Source: Pseudomonas fulva NBRC 16637 = DSM 17717 (GTDB lineage: Bacteria; Pseudomonadota; Gammaproteobacteria; Pseudomonadales; Pseudomonadaceae). From it: DNA of 64,000 nucleotides. Under the pieces are notes generated by a model. That model was not told where the DNA came from. It was given only the letters and a program-made list of their open reading frames with translations, and searched no databases. The DNA is taken from contig NZ_BBIQ01000004.1 in NCBI RefSeq assembly GCF_000730565.1, positions 209,441 to 273,440 on the forward strand, read 5' to 3'. This document shows, piece after piece, positions 26,312-34,630 of this stretch. Positions within the stretch are counted from its first letter, which is position 1; the number at the start of each line of letters is the position of its first letter. The position numbers and the translations under genes are program-made.

Positions 26312-27270
26312 AAAAACGCATCGTGCTGTACAAGGCGTTGTCCCCCGACTTGCTCGCTCGCCTTCAGGCCGCGGCAGAGGTCACCACCGTCGACCTGGCC
26401 CGTCCCGATGGCATGGCGCGCTTGCGTGATGCGCTGCCTGGCGCCCACGGGTTGCTGGGCGCCAGTGTGCGCCTGGATGCCAGCCTGCTTGACCTGGCGC
26501 CCGAGCTCGGGGTCATTTCCAGTGTCTCGGTGGGCGTGGACAACTATGACATCGCCGACCTTGATCGACGCGGTATCGTGCTTACCAACACCCCCGATGT
26601 GTTGACCGAAACCACGGCCGACACCGGCTTCGCACTGATCCTGGCCACCGCCAGGCGGGTGGTGGAACTGGCCAACTGGGTACGCGACGGTCACTGGCGA
26701 TCGGGCCTTGGTCCTGCGCAGTTCGGCAGCGACGTGCACGGCAAGACGCTGGGCATCGTCGGCATGGGACGGATCGGTGAGGCGCTGGCGCGGCGAGCGG
26801 CCGCTGGTTTCGGCATGCAGGTGATCTACCACAGCCAGCGACCCAAGCCTGACGTCGAGGCCCGCTACGGGGCCAGACGCTTTGCTCTGGACGAGCTATT
26901 GGCGCAGGCAGATTTCGTCTGCCTCACCGTCCCGTTGAGCGCAGCTACCGAAGGGCTGATCGGGCGCGGGGAGCTGGCGCTGATGAAGCCTGAGGCCATC
27001 CTGATCAATATCTCCCGAGGGCGGGTCGTGGACGAACAGGCACTGATCGATGCCCTTGAAACACGGCGCATCCGCGGCGCGGGCCTGGATGTATTCGTCC
27101 AGGAGCCATTGGCGGCCGACTCGCCTTTGCTTCGGCTGGACAACGTAGTGGCCACCCCGCACATAGGTTCGGCCACAGAAGAAACTCGGCAAGCGATGGC
27201 GCGTTGCGCCGTGGACAACCTGCTCGCCGCGCTGGCGGGTAGGCGCCCGGCCAACGCGGTCAATGGCTGA
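26308..27270 (+). CDS. kguD: 2-keto-6-phosphogluconate reductase
   Basis: 320-aa D-isomer-specific 2-hydroxyacid dehydrogenase. NAD(P)-binding GIVGMGRIGEALARRA, catalytic Arg/Glu/His in INISRGRVVDEQAL, VQEPL and ATPHIGSAT. Reduces 2-keto-6-phosphogluconate to 6-phosphogluconate. Start at 26308 is fixed by the 4-nt overlap with kguT; the frame is open upstream inside kguT. Last gene of the operon, ending 24 nt from the convergent endonuclease gene. Confidence 0.94.
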   Translation: MKKRIVLYKALSPDLLARLQAAAEVTTVDLARPDGMARLRDALPGAHGLLGASVRLDASLLDLAPELGVISSVSVGVDNYDIADLDRRGIVLTNTPDVLTETTADTGFALILATARRVVELANWVRDGHWRSGLGPAQFGSDVHGKTLGIVGMGRIGEALARRAAAGFGMQVIYHSQRPKPDVEARYGARRFALDELLAQADFVCLTVPLSAATEGLIGRGELALMKPEAILINISRGRVVDEQALIDALETRRIRGAGLDVFVQEPLAADSPLLRLDNVVATPHIGSATEETRQAMARCAVDNLLAALAGRRPANAVNG

Positions 27271-27294
27271 TAAGCCGCCGCTGAGGGTGGTGGA

Positions 27295-28245
27295 TCAACG
27301 GCAGTTGCCGGCTTTTCGGTAGCCCGCCGCCTGGGCTTCTACCTCGGTCGCGAACGCGACCTGGTTCTTGGGCGCGACCTGGTGATAGCCCGGGCACCCG
27401 GCAGCCAAGTGATACACGTGGCTGTTGCGGTTGCCCAGCACGGCGCCCACCGGGGCTTGGCTAGCGGCGGAGGTACGGACTGGCGCCGCCAATGACGGCT
27501 GCACGCCATCGCCCGTGGGTGTGTAGTTCAGCGTCCATTGGCGTTCGCCCGTGACGAACGGATTGGCGTGGCCCATGATGGCGGAGATGCGTCGGTCGCG
27601 CTCTTTTTCCCAGGCTGAGACGGGGTGCTGGCGGTCCCATGCCATCAGCAGTTGTTGCTGTTGGCGCGACATGTTCAGGCGGTAACGATCGAACATGTAG
27701 AACGTGGTACGGGCGACCAGGCCTTTGACCTCATCCCTTGGCTCGGCCGCGCGTTGGGCGAAATCCACCTTGGTCGTGCACTGGCCATACTCGCCTTGAT
27801 TACCACTGACCATGCCATAGTTGAAATTGCTGCGGTCCCCGTTCACCTCACCCACGGCTGGGTAGAGGTTGAAGAGGTCGGCCTCCATGGCGCGGAATAC
27901 CGGGTCGCTGTCCACGCAATGCTCCCGACCGCCGTTTTTCCAACACTGGCGTTGGTTACCGAAGGTATGGGCTGGCACGATGTGCTCCCACTCGGTGCGC
28001 TCGGCGCGGTTTTGCTGTTTTCGGGTCTGGTACCCACACGAAGCCGCGTCGATCCGTCCGCCTGACTTGCCTACCCATGTCCATCGGCAGCCGCAGTACA
28101 GCTCGCCCATGGCGCTCTTGCCTTGGTCCATGTAGACCTGCTGCTTTGCCACGACCTTGGCTTCAGCAAAGGTGGAGGGCGGATTAGCCCAGGTATAGCC
28201 ACTTAGAATCAGCAGTAGATGAAGGGCGTAACGCAATGATTTCAT
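27295..28245 (-). CDS. Endonuclease I family nuclease with C-terminal Cys/His tail domain
   Basis: 316-aa exported nuclease. Sec signal peptide (KSLRYALHLLLILSGYTWA), then the Endonuclease_1 (EndA/Dns) domain with TEWEHIVPAHTFG (beta-beta-alpha metal site), several Cys pairs, and DLFNLYPAVGEVNGDRSNF. After about residue 270 a second small domain, NSHVYHLAAGCPGYHQV, resembles an Ada-type metal-binding module seen at the end of some thermonucleases. ATG at 28243-28245 chosen over an upstream in-frame start because it begins the signal peptide. Likely periplasmic or secreted, degrading DNA. Confidence 0.9.
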   Translation of the reverse strand: MKSLRYALHLLLILSGYTWANPPSTFAEAKVVAKQQVYMDQGKSAMGELYCGCRWTWVGKSGGRIDAASCGYQTRKQQNRAERTEWEHIVPAHTFGNQRQCWKNGGREHCVDSDPVFRAMEADLFNLYPAVGEVNGDRSNFNYGMVSGNQGEYGQCTTKVDFAQRAAEPRDEVKGLVARTTFYMFDRYRLNMSRQQQQLLMAWDRQHPVSAWEKERDRRISAIMGHANPFVTGERQWTLNYTPTGDGVQPSLAAPVRTSAASQAPVGAVLGNRNSHVYHLAAGCPGYHQVAPKNQVAFATEVEAQAAGYRKAGNCR

Positions 28246-28367
28246 GGGTAAACAGCACACAGATTACAGGGGCGTGCATTGTAGTACTTCTACCCAGAGC
28301 AGACAGCACACATTGACCACCACGTGTAGGAAAAGGGGTGGCCAATGGGTTTTATCGCACGCTGAGG

Positions 28368-29363
28368 CTACTTGAAACCGGTGACTGCATGGGGCACGTA
28401 GGGTGCTTCGAGCCGAGCGGTTTCCTCAGCCGTCAGGTGCAGGTCGATAGCGGCCAACGCGTCGTCCAGGTGCGCAGGCTTGGACGCACCTACGATGGGC
28501 GAGCTGACCCCTTGCTTACCCAGTACCCAGGCAAGCGCCACCTGCGCCATCGGCACGCCGCGTTCCTGGGCAATCTGTTCGACCACGTCGATGACCCGTC
28601 CGTCTTGTTCCTCGCTGTTTTCGAAGAATGACTGCCCGGACAGATCAGTGCGAGTCCGCTCGGTCTGCTGGCCATTGGGGCGTGTCAGGCGACCCCGTGC
28701 CATAGGGCTCCAGGGCATCAGCCCGACGCCCTGATCCAGGCACAGCGGAATCATTTCGCGCTCTTCCTCGCGGTACAGCAGGTTCAGGAAGTTCTGCATC
28801 GACACGAAACGGCTCCAGCCGTTGCTGGCGGCTACCTGTTGCGCCTTGGCAAATTGCCAGGCGTACATCGACGAAGCGCCGATATAGCGCGCTTTGCCCG
28901 CCCTGACCACGTCGTTGAGCGCTTCCATGGTCTCTTCGATGGGCGTGGTGTAGTCCCAGCGATGGATCTGGTAAAGGTCGACGTAGTCGGTGCCCAAACG
29001 CGAGAGGCTGGCGTCGATACTGGTCATGATCGCCTTGCGCGACAGCCCTTGCTCGTTGGGACGGCTGGCGCCTTGCCACATGTTGGCTGGGTAGAACACC
29101 TTGGTGGCGATCACCGTCTCGTCACGCCGGGTGAACTCCTTGAGCAGTTTGCCGAGGATCACCTCGGAAGTGCCCGCTGAATAGCTGTTGGCCGTGTCGA
29201 AAAAGTTGATGCCTTGCTCAACGGCGTGGCGAATGATAGGTCTGCTCGCTTCTTCGCCCAGTGTCCAGGGGTGCGTGCCGGCATCCGGCTCGCCGAAGGT
29301 CATGCAGCCCAGGCACAACCTGGAAATGTCCAACCCGGTGGTACCCAGTTTCACGTATTGCAT
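28368..29363 (-). CDS. Aldo/keto reductase
   Basis: 331-aa NADPH-dependent oxidoreductase with the catalytic tetrad region [14 protein letters not shown] (Asp, Tyr), a YQIHRWD with catalytic His, and a C-terminal cofactor segment [15 protein letters not shown]. Most like the YajO/YghZ group. The frame is open 20 codons further up; ATG at 29361-29363 with GAGGA upstream gives the standard N-terminus [14 protein letters not shown]. Substrate unknown. Lies 94 nt downstream of a LysR gene on the same strand. Confidence 0.9.
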   Translation of the reverse strand: MQYVKLGTTGLDISRLCLGCMTFGEPDAGTHPWTLGEEASRPIIRHAVEQGINFFDTANSYSAGTSEVILGKLLKEFTRRDETVIATKVFYPANMWQGASRPNEQGLSRKAIMTSIDASLSRLGTDYVDLYQIHRWDYTTPIEETMEALNDVVRAGKARYIGASSMYAWQFAKAQQVAASNGWSRFVSMQNFLNLLYREEEREMIPLCLDQGVGLMPWSPMARGRLTRPNGQQTERTRTDLSGQSFFENSEEQDGRVIDVVEQIAQERGVPMAQVALAWVLGKQGVSSPIVGASKPAHLDDALAAIDLHLTAEETARLEAPYVPHAVTGFK

Positions 29364-29457
29364 CAGTGTGTCCTCGACAGCCTTTGAATAGGTGCAGCGT
29401 ACCCTTGTTGGCCATGCAGGCACATTCCCTGTTGCTGCAAGTGGGACATGCAGGAAT

Positions 29458-30309
29458 TCACAAGCGCAACAGGGGCTTGACCTGCTGGTGCAGGAAATCG
29501 GTCACTGCCTTTATGCGCGGCGTGGCGCGCACGTCTTCGTGCACCGCCAGCCAGATCTCGATGCTCATGGTCTGCTCAGGCAGCCCCACCACGATCAACC
29601 CTTGCTCATGGGCCATGAAGGCGGGCAGGCAAGCGATGCCGATCCCCCCGGCACAGGCCTGGGCCTGAATGCGCAGGTCGTTGCTCAGCAGGGCGAAGGG
29701 TTGCGCGCCCGCCTGGCGGTTGAGCCACTGCTGCTGCGGCGAATGGGCCTGGGAGGCGTCATAACCGATGTATCGCCGTGCCGAACCGCTGGCTTGGTAA
29801 TCGGCACTGGCATACAAACGGTAATCCAGGTGACCGAGCAGACTGACCACCAGGGTGGGCTCGGTGGGCCGTGACAAGACGACGCTGATGTCGGCCTCGC
29901 GCCTGGCCAAGGATGCCCGGGACTTGCTGCCGACCAACCGCAGCCGCAGTTGGGGGTATTGCTGGTAGAGGTCCCCGAGGCGCCTGGCGATGATGCTGCC
30001 CAGCAGGGCGGGCGGCGCCGAAAGGACCACTTCACCTTCTACCGTCTGTTGACCGGCGCTGGCGAAGTGTTCGAGGGCGAAGGACGACGCGGCCATCTGG
30101 CCGGCCAACTCACCTACGCGTTCGCCTTCGTCGGTGAGTACATAGGCCCGTGCGCGGCGGTCGACCAGCTTCAGATTCAGCGAAGCTTCGAGGGAGGCGA
30201 TCCGCCGAGCGACGGTGGCGTGGTCGACTGACAGAACCCTGGCGGCGGCAGACAGCGACCCGGTGGCGCAGAAAGTCGAGAAATGGCGTAGGTCTTCCCA
30301 ATCGAACAT
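29458..30309 (-). CDS. LysR-family transcriptional regulator
   Basis: 283 aa. N-terminal winged helix-turn-helix (FSTFCATGSLSAAARVLSVDHATVARRIASLE) of the group that has VDHATVARRI, followed by a substrate-binding domain. Target unknown; it sits between an aldo/keto reductase gene and an MFS exporter gene, all on one strand, and may control either. No palindrome clearly assignable to it was found. Confidence 0.9.
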   Translation of the reverse strand: MFDWEDLRHFSTFCATGSLSAAARVLSVDHATVARRIASLEASLNLKLVDRRARAYVLTDEGERVGELAGQMAASSFALEHFASAGQQTVEGEVVLSAPPALLGSIIARRLGDLYQQYPQLRLRLVGSKSRASLARREADISVVLSRPTEPTLVVSLLGHLDYRLYASADYQASGSARRYIGYDASQAHSPQQQWLNRQAGAQPFALLSNDLRIQAQACAGGIGIACLPAFMAHEQGLIVVGLPEQTMSIEIWLAVHEDVRATPRIKAVTDFLHQQVKPLLRL

Positions 30310-30468
30310 GAGCAGGCTCGGCAGTGGTGGGTTTGAGAGGGGTAGGTGGGGTTTAGGGTACTAGCCCGTGCCGGCCGTTTGGCAAGGCCCGCTTCTGGCA
30401 ACGGGCTGTACTGGTGCGCCGGCCACGCCACCGCCAGGCACACCATCAGCGCGGTGCTCTCCTCTGTC

Positions 30469-31653
30469 TCAAGCGCCGCCTTTCATGCGCCGCGCCACCG
30501 CATAGAGTCCCAGGCCCAGCAGCGCCATGGCGGCGCCGATGTAGCCTGTACTGGTCCAGCCCAACCCCGCCGTGATAGCCATGCCACCCAGCCATGGGCC
30601 CAGGGCGTTGGCCAGGTTGAAGGCGGCATGGTTCGAGGCCGCTGCAAGGCTTGGGGCTTCGTGCGCGATGTCCATCAGGCGGATTTGCAAAGGCGCTGCC
30701 AGGGCGATCATGGTGCCCACCAGGCCAATGCCCAACAGCAGGCTCCACAGGTTCGCCGCGGCAAAGGTGAAGAACAGCAGGACCAACACTGACCACGCCA
30801 GCACCAGCCCCACGGCGCGGAACTGCAAGCGGTCGAACAGTTTGCCGCCCACGATGTTGCCGACGATGCCGCCCAGGCCGAAGGCTGCCAGGCCGAACGG
30901 GATCCACTGGGGCGCCACGCGGGTCACCTCGAGCATGGTCGGGGCCAGGTAGCTGAACACGCAGAACATGCCGGCAAAGCCGATGGACGCAATGCCCAGC
31001 GCCATCCATACCTGGGGCAGGGTGAAGGCCTTGAGTTCCTTGCGCGGGTCACTGCGCACCTCATCATGACGCTGGGGCACAAAGCGCCACACCATCGCGA
31101 TGGTGCAAACGGCGATCAGGCCGACCAACACGAACGCCGAACGCCAGCCGAAGTACTGGCCCAGAAAGGTGGCGATCGGGTTGCCCAGCAACATGGCCAG
31201 GGTAAGCCCCATCATGACCCGGGCCACGGCGCCCGCGCGCTGGTTGTTGGGCACCATGCTGGAGGCTACGACTGCGGCGATGCCGAAGTACGCGCCGTGG
31301 GGCAGGCCGCTGATGAAGCGAAACGCGATCAGACCGCCAAACGACGGTGCGAAGGCAGTGGCCAGGTTGCCCAGGGCGTACAGGGCCATCAGCATCAGCA
31401 GCATGTGCTTGCGCAGAACCTTGGCGCCCAGAATGGCCAAGGTGGGTGCGCCCACCATCACCCCTAGCGCATAAGCGCTGATGGCGTGACCGACCTGCGG
31501 TTCGCTCAAGTTGAGGTTGCTGGCGATATCCGGCATCAGACCCATGATGGCGAACTCGCCGGTACCAATGGCGAAGCTGCCCAATGCCATGGCGGCTTCA
31601 ATCTTTACGACGGTACTTTTACCGGGCAGTGGGGAGGGTTCTAGAACAGACAT
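30469..31653 (-). CDS. MFS efflux transporter (DHA1, AraJ/YdhP type)
   Basis: 394-aa membrane protein with about 12 helices; GEFAIMGLMPDIASNLNLSE near the N-terminus and LPHGAYFGIAAVVASSMV mid-protein are typical of the AraJ/YdhP sugar-efflux-like DHA1 exporters. The first 15 residues are cytoplasmic. Substrate unknown. Upstream and downstream gaps are 155 and 159 nt, so probably a single-gene transcript. Confidence 0.9.
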   Translation of the reverse strand: MSVLEPSPLPGKSTVVKIEAAMALGSFAIGTGEFAIMGLMPDIASNLNLSEPQVGHAISAYALGVMVGAPTLAILGAKVLRKHMLLMLMALYALGNLATAFAPSFGGLIAFRFISGLPHGAYFGIAAVVASSMVPNNQRAGAVARVMMGLTLAMLLGNPIATFLGQYFGWRSAFVLVGLIAVCTIAMVWRFVPQRHDEVRSDPRKELKAFTLPQVWMALGIASIGFAGMFCVFSYLAPTMLEVTRVAPQWIPFGLAAFGLGGIVGNIVGGKLFDRLQFRAVGLVLAWSVLVLLFFTFAAANLWSLLLGIGLVGTMIALAAPLQIRLMDIAHEAPSLAAASNHAAFNLANALGPWLGGMAITAGLGWTSTGYIGAAMALLGLGLYAVARRMKGGA

Positions 31654-31782
31654 CTGGCTCCTTGAAACATGCTGAAACGTTCAAGTGATGATAATGGAGA
31701 CGCGAACGGTGCGTCGAGGCGCGCTGACTCACTAGCCGACCCAATTAACGAAGCTATGTGGGCGCAGACAGCGTCGAGCGAG

Positions 31783-31804
31783 CTGGAGTACAGATGTACT
31801 CCAG
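31783..31804 (-). terminator. Perfect hairpin after a LysR gene
   Basis: CTGGAGTACA, 2 nt, TGTACTCCAG: a 10-bp perfect inverted repeat 5 nt beyond the stop of the LysR gene at 31809. No T-run follows on the minus strand, so its role as terminator is only likely; a palindromic protein-binding site is the alternative. Confidence 0.4.
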
Positions 31805-31808
31805 GCCG

Positions 31809-32690
31809 CTAGCGATCCAGATATTGACTCTGTCCGGCAAAATCGATGAAGCGCTGGCTGGCCAGCGACAAGTACTCACCCGAGCGCCAGCACAGCCGAA
31901 AACTCATCTGCTGGGCAGGCTCGAACGGCACGCCAACGATCCCTGGTGTTCTCAATTGCACTGAGCGCAGCAATGTGGCCACGCCCATGTTGTCCAGGGC
32001 GGCCTGGACCACCAACGAGACGAAATTGCTCTGCAATGCCACTTGGTAAGTGATGCCGTGTTCGGCAAAGAAGGCGTCGAGCAGCTGACGCTGTACGAAT
32101 GTGCGGTCGAACACCACCATGTCAGTGTTGCGCAGATCTTCGGCGGTCAGGCTTGCCTTGCTGGCGTAGGGGTGATCCGGGTGCATGCAGGCCAGCATCT
32201 CATCGCTACCCAACAGGATCGACTCCTTGTCCGAGGGCACGCGGCGAGACTCGAGCAGCGCCAGGTCGATTTCCCGTTGTTCAAGGCGTTGGCCAATGTC
32301 TTCGGCGCTGCCCTCGAAAACCGTCATGGCGATGCCGGGATAAAGCCGGCGAAAGGCGTTCATCAGCCCGGGCACATAGTGCAGGCCGAACATGGGCGGG
32401 ATCCCCAGCCTCACTTCGCCACGCTTGAGGTCGGCCATGTCGCGCAACGCCTGGCGGGCCACGTCCATCTCCCGCAACGCTGATGCGATGCGGGGCAGAA
32501 ACTGCTCGCCTTCCACCGTCAGCACCACCTTGCGTGTAGTGCGGTTGAACAGACTGACGCCCAGTTCTTCTTCAAGACGCGTCACAGCCATGCTCAGCGC
32601 CGGCTGGGCGATGTGCAGGTGCTGAGCGGCCTTGGTGAAGCTGCCCTGGCGGACGATTTCAACGCAACAACGCAGCGCCTTGAGATTCAT
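31809..32690 (-). CDS. LysR-family regulator, divergent from acetolactate synthase
   Basis: 293 aa. Helix-turn-helix GSFTKAAQHLHIAQPALSMAVTRLEEELG from residue 16, then an effector domain with LGIPPMFG typical of regulators of metabolic operons. Divergent from an acetolactate synthase gene with 168 nt between, in which a perfect palindrome is centred; control of the synthase is the natural inference, similar in layout to AlsR of Bacillus. Confidence 0.9.
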   Translation of the reverse strand: MNLKALRCCVEIVRQGSFTKAAQHLHIAQPALSMAVTRLEEELGVSLFNRTTRKVVLTVEGEQFLPRIASALREMDVARQALRDMADLKRGEVRLGIPPMFGLHYVPGLMNAFRRLYPGIAMTVFEGSAEDIGQRLEQREIDLALLESRRVPSDKESILLGSDEMLACMHPDHPYASKASLTAEDLRNTDMVVFDRTFVQRQLLDAFFAEHGITYQVALQSNFVSLVVQAALDNMGVATLLRSVQLRTPGIVGVPFEPAQQMSFRLCWRSGEYLSLASQRFIDFAGQSQYLDR

Positions 32691-32720
32691 TTGAGGTATT
32701 CCGGAATTGATAACGTTTTG

Positions 32721-32735
32721 TGATGCTCAGCATCA
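32721..32735. promoter_or_regulatory. LysR operator candidate in the als divergent region
   Basis: TGATGCTCAGCATCA, a perfect 7-1-7 palindrome with T-N13-A form, 31 nt before the LysR gene and 123 nt before the synthase gene. Confidence 0.55.
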
Positions 32736-32858
32736 TAACAATATATTTACTATTATTAACGCCAAGGCCTACGATGCGCGCCACTGAGACATCCTGCAAC
32801 ATCTCAGTCACGCAGCCAGCCGGCTGCATCCTCCCTGGATCTTGAGGTAGTACATTAA

Positions 32859-34502
32859 ATGGCCAAGGCCGCCGATGTCGTTGTGCAATGCCTGGAAAAC
32901 GAAGGTGTCGAGTATGTGTTCGGCATTCCCGGTGAAGAAAACCTCGACCTGCTCGAATCCCTGCGCAAGTCGAAGATCAAGCTGGTACTGACCCGCCATG
33001 AACAGTCTGCAGGCTTCATGGCTGCCACCTACGGTCGGCTGACCGGCAAGACCGGCGTCAGCCTGTCCACCCTGGGCCCCGGCGCTACCAACCTGGTCAC
33101 CGCCAGCGCCTATGCTTATCTCGGCGGCATGCCGATGATGATGATCACCGGGCAGAAGCCGATCAAGAAGTCCAAGCAGGGCCGTTTCCAGATCATCGAC
33201 GTGTGCGGCATGATGGACCCCATCACCAAGTACACCCACCAGTTCGCCTCGGCCGACAACATCCCGGCCCGCATGCGCGAAGCCTTCCGCCTGGCCGAGG
33301 AAGAAAAGCCGGGTGCTGTGCACCTGGAACTGCCTGAAGACATCGCCGCCGAGCAGACCGATGCCCTGCCTATCCCGCGCAGCCTGCACCGTCGCCCGCT
33401 GGCCGAGCACGTGGCCATCGACGCAGCCGTGGAAAAATTGCATAAAGCGCGCAGCCCGATTCTGGTGATCGGTGCCGGCGCCAACCGCAAGATGACCGCC
33501 AAGGTGCTCAAGCAGCTGATCGACAAGACCGGCATCCCGTTCATCACCACCCAGATGGGTAAGGGCGTGGTCGATGAGCGTCACCCACGCTTCCTGGGCA
33601 ACGCGGCGTTGTCGTCCGGCGATTTCGTGCACCGTGCGATCGAGGCGGCCGACCTGATCATCAACATCGGTCACGACGTGATCGAGAAGCCACCGTTCTT
33701 CATGGTCCGTGGCGGCACCGAAGTCATCCACATCAGCTTCCGCTCCGCCGAAGTCGATGCCGTGTACTTCCCTCAGGTCGAAGTGATCGGTGACATCGCC
33801 AACGCCGTGTGGCAGATCAGCGAGCAACTGACCGACACCGCGCACTGGGACTTCACCCGCCTGATGGCGATTCGTGAAGCCAACGAGGCGCAGATCGCCG
33901 AAGGCGGCGACGACGACCGCTTCCCGGTCTACCCACAACGCCTGGTAGCCGACATCCGCCGCGTACTGCCTTCCGAGGGCATCGTGGCCCTGGACAATGG
34001 CATCTACAAGATCTGGTTCGCTCGTAACTACAAGGCTCACAAGCCCAACACGGTGCTGCTGGACAACGCCCTGGCGACCATGGGTGCCGGCTTGCCATCG
34101 GCCATGGCCTCGTATCTGGTCTACCCGGACCGCCCGGTGATCTCGGTATGCGGCGACGGCGGCTTCATGATGAACAGCCAGGAACTGGAAACCGCAGTGC
34201 GCTTAGGGATGCACATCACCGTGGTCATTCTGCGTGACGACGGCTACGGCATGATCCGCTGGAAGCAGGCCAACATGGGCTTCACCGACTTCGGCCTGGA
34301 CTATGGCAACCCGGACTTCGTCAAGTACGCCGAAGCCTACGGCGCCACCGGCCACCGTGTCGAAAGCGCCGAGGGCCTGCTGCCCTTGCTGGAGCACTGC
34401 ATCACCACCCCAGGCGTTCATGTGATCGACTGCCCGGTCGACTACAGCGAGAACGACCGCATTCTCAACAGCGAGCTGCGCGAGCGGGCGCTGGCGATCT
34501 GA
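32859..34502 (+). CDS. Acetolactate synthase, large subunit (catabolic AlsS-like or orphan IlvB-like)
   Basis: 547-aa thiamine-diphosphate enzyme condensing two pyruvates to acetolactate. N-terminal VFGIPGEENLDLLESL with the catalytic Glu region, LGPGATNL, and the C-terminal ThDP motif GDGGFMMNSQELETAVR...N. No small regulatory subunit gene is adjacent, and the gene is alone beside a LysR regulator, which favours a catabolic or specialised enzyme over the biosynthetic IlvBH. A ribosome site GAGG lies about 11 nt before ATG. Confidence 0.88.
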   Translation: MAKAADVVVQCLENEGVEYVFGIPGEENLDLLESLRKSKIKLVLTRHEQSAGFMAATYGRLTGKTGVSLSTLGPGATNLVTASAYAYLGGMPMMMITGQKPIKKSKQGRFQIIDVCGMMDPITKYTHQFASADNIPARMREAFRLAEEEKPGAVHLELPEDIAAEQTDALPIPRSLHRRPLAEHVAIDAAVEKLHKARSPILVIGAGANRKMTAKVLKQLIDKTGIPFITTQMGKGVVDERHPRFLGNAALSSGDFVHRAIEAADLIINIGHDVIEKPPFFMVRGGTEVIHISFRSAEVDAVYFPQVEVIGDIANAVWQISEQLTDTAHWDFTRLMAIREANEAQIAEGGDDDRFPVYPQRLVADIRRVLPSEGIVALDNGIYKIWFARNYKAHKPNTVLLDNALATMGAGLPSAMASYLVYPDRPVISVCGDGGFMMNSQELETAVRLGMHITVVILRDDGYGMIRWKQANMGFTDFGLDYGNPDFVKYAEAYGATGHRVESAEGLLPLLEHCITTPGVHVIDCPVDYSENDRILNSELRERALAI

Positions 34503-34539
34503 AGCGTGCCCACACGCTGCGTCTGATCGCCGAGTCGAT

Positions 34540-34572
34540 CATCCTGCTGCATTGACCAGCTGCAGCAGGATG
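34540..34572 (+). terminator. Hairpin after acetolactate synthase
   Basis: CATCCTGCTGCA (34540-34551) pairs perfectly with TGCAGCAGGATG (34561-34572) around a 9-nt loop; no T-run. Possible transcript end or 3' stabiliser. Confidence 0.45.
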
Positions 34573-34596
34573 CGTGGATGTGATCTCAGGCTGTGT

Positions 34597-34619
34597 ACGG
34601 CGGCCGCAATGGCCGCCGT
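34597..34619. terminator. Second hairpin, between convergent genes
   Basis: ACGGCGGCC, 5 nt, GGCCGCCGT: strong GC stem immediately before the end of the convergent phytochrome gene; probably a two-way terminator. Confidence 0.55.
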
Positions 34620-34630
34620 CTTGAGCGTCT

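Noticed and set aside
31741..31810. Possible tRNA or mobile-element end at the CTGGAGTACA hairpin
   Set aside because: No cloverleaf, no CCA, no transposase or direct repeats; a simple hairpin is the better reading.
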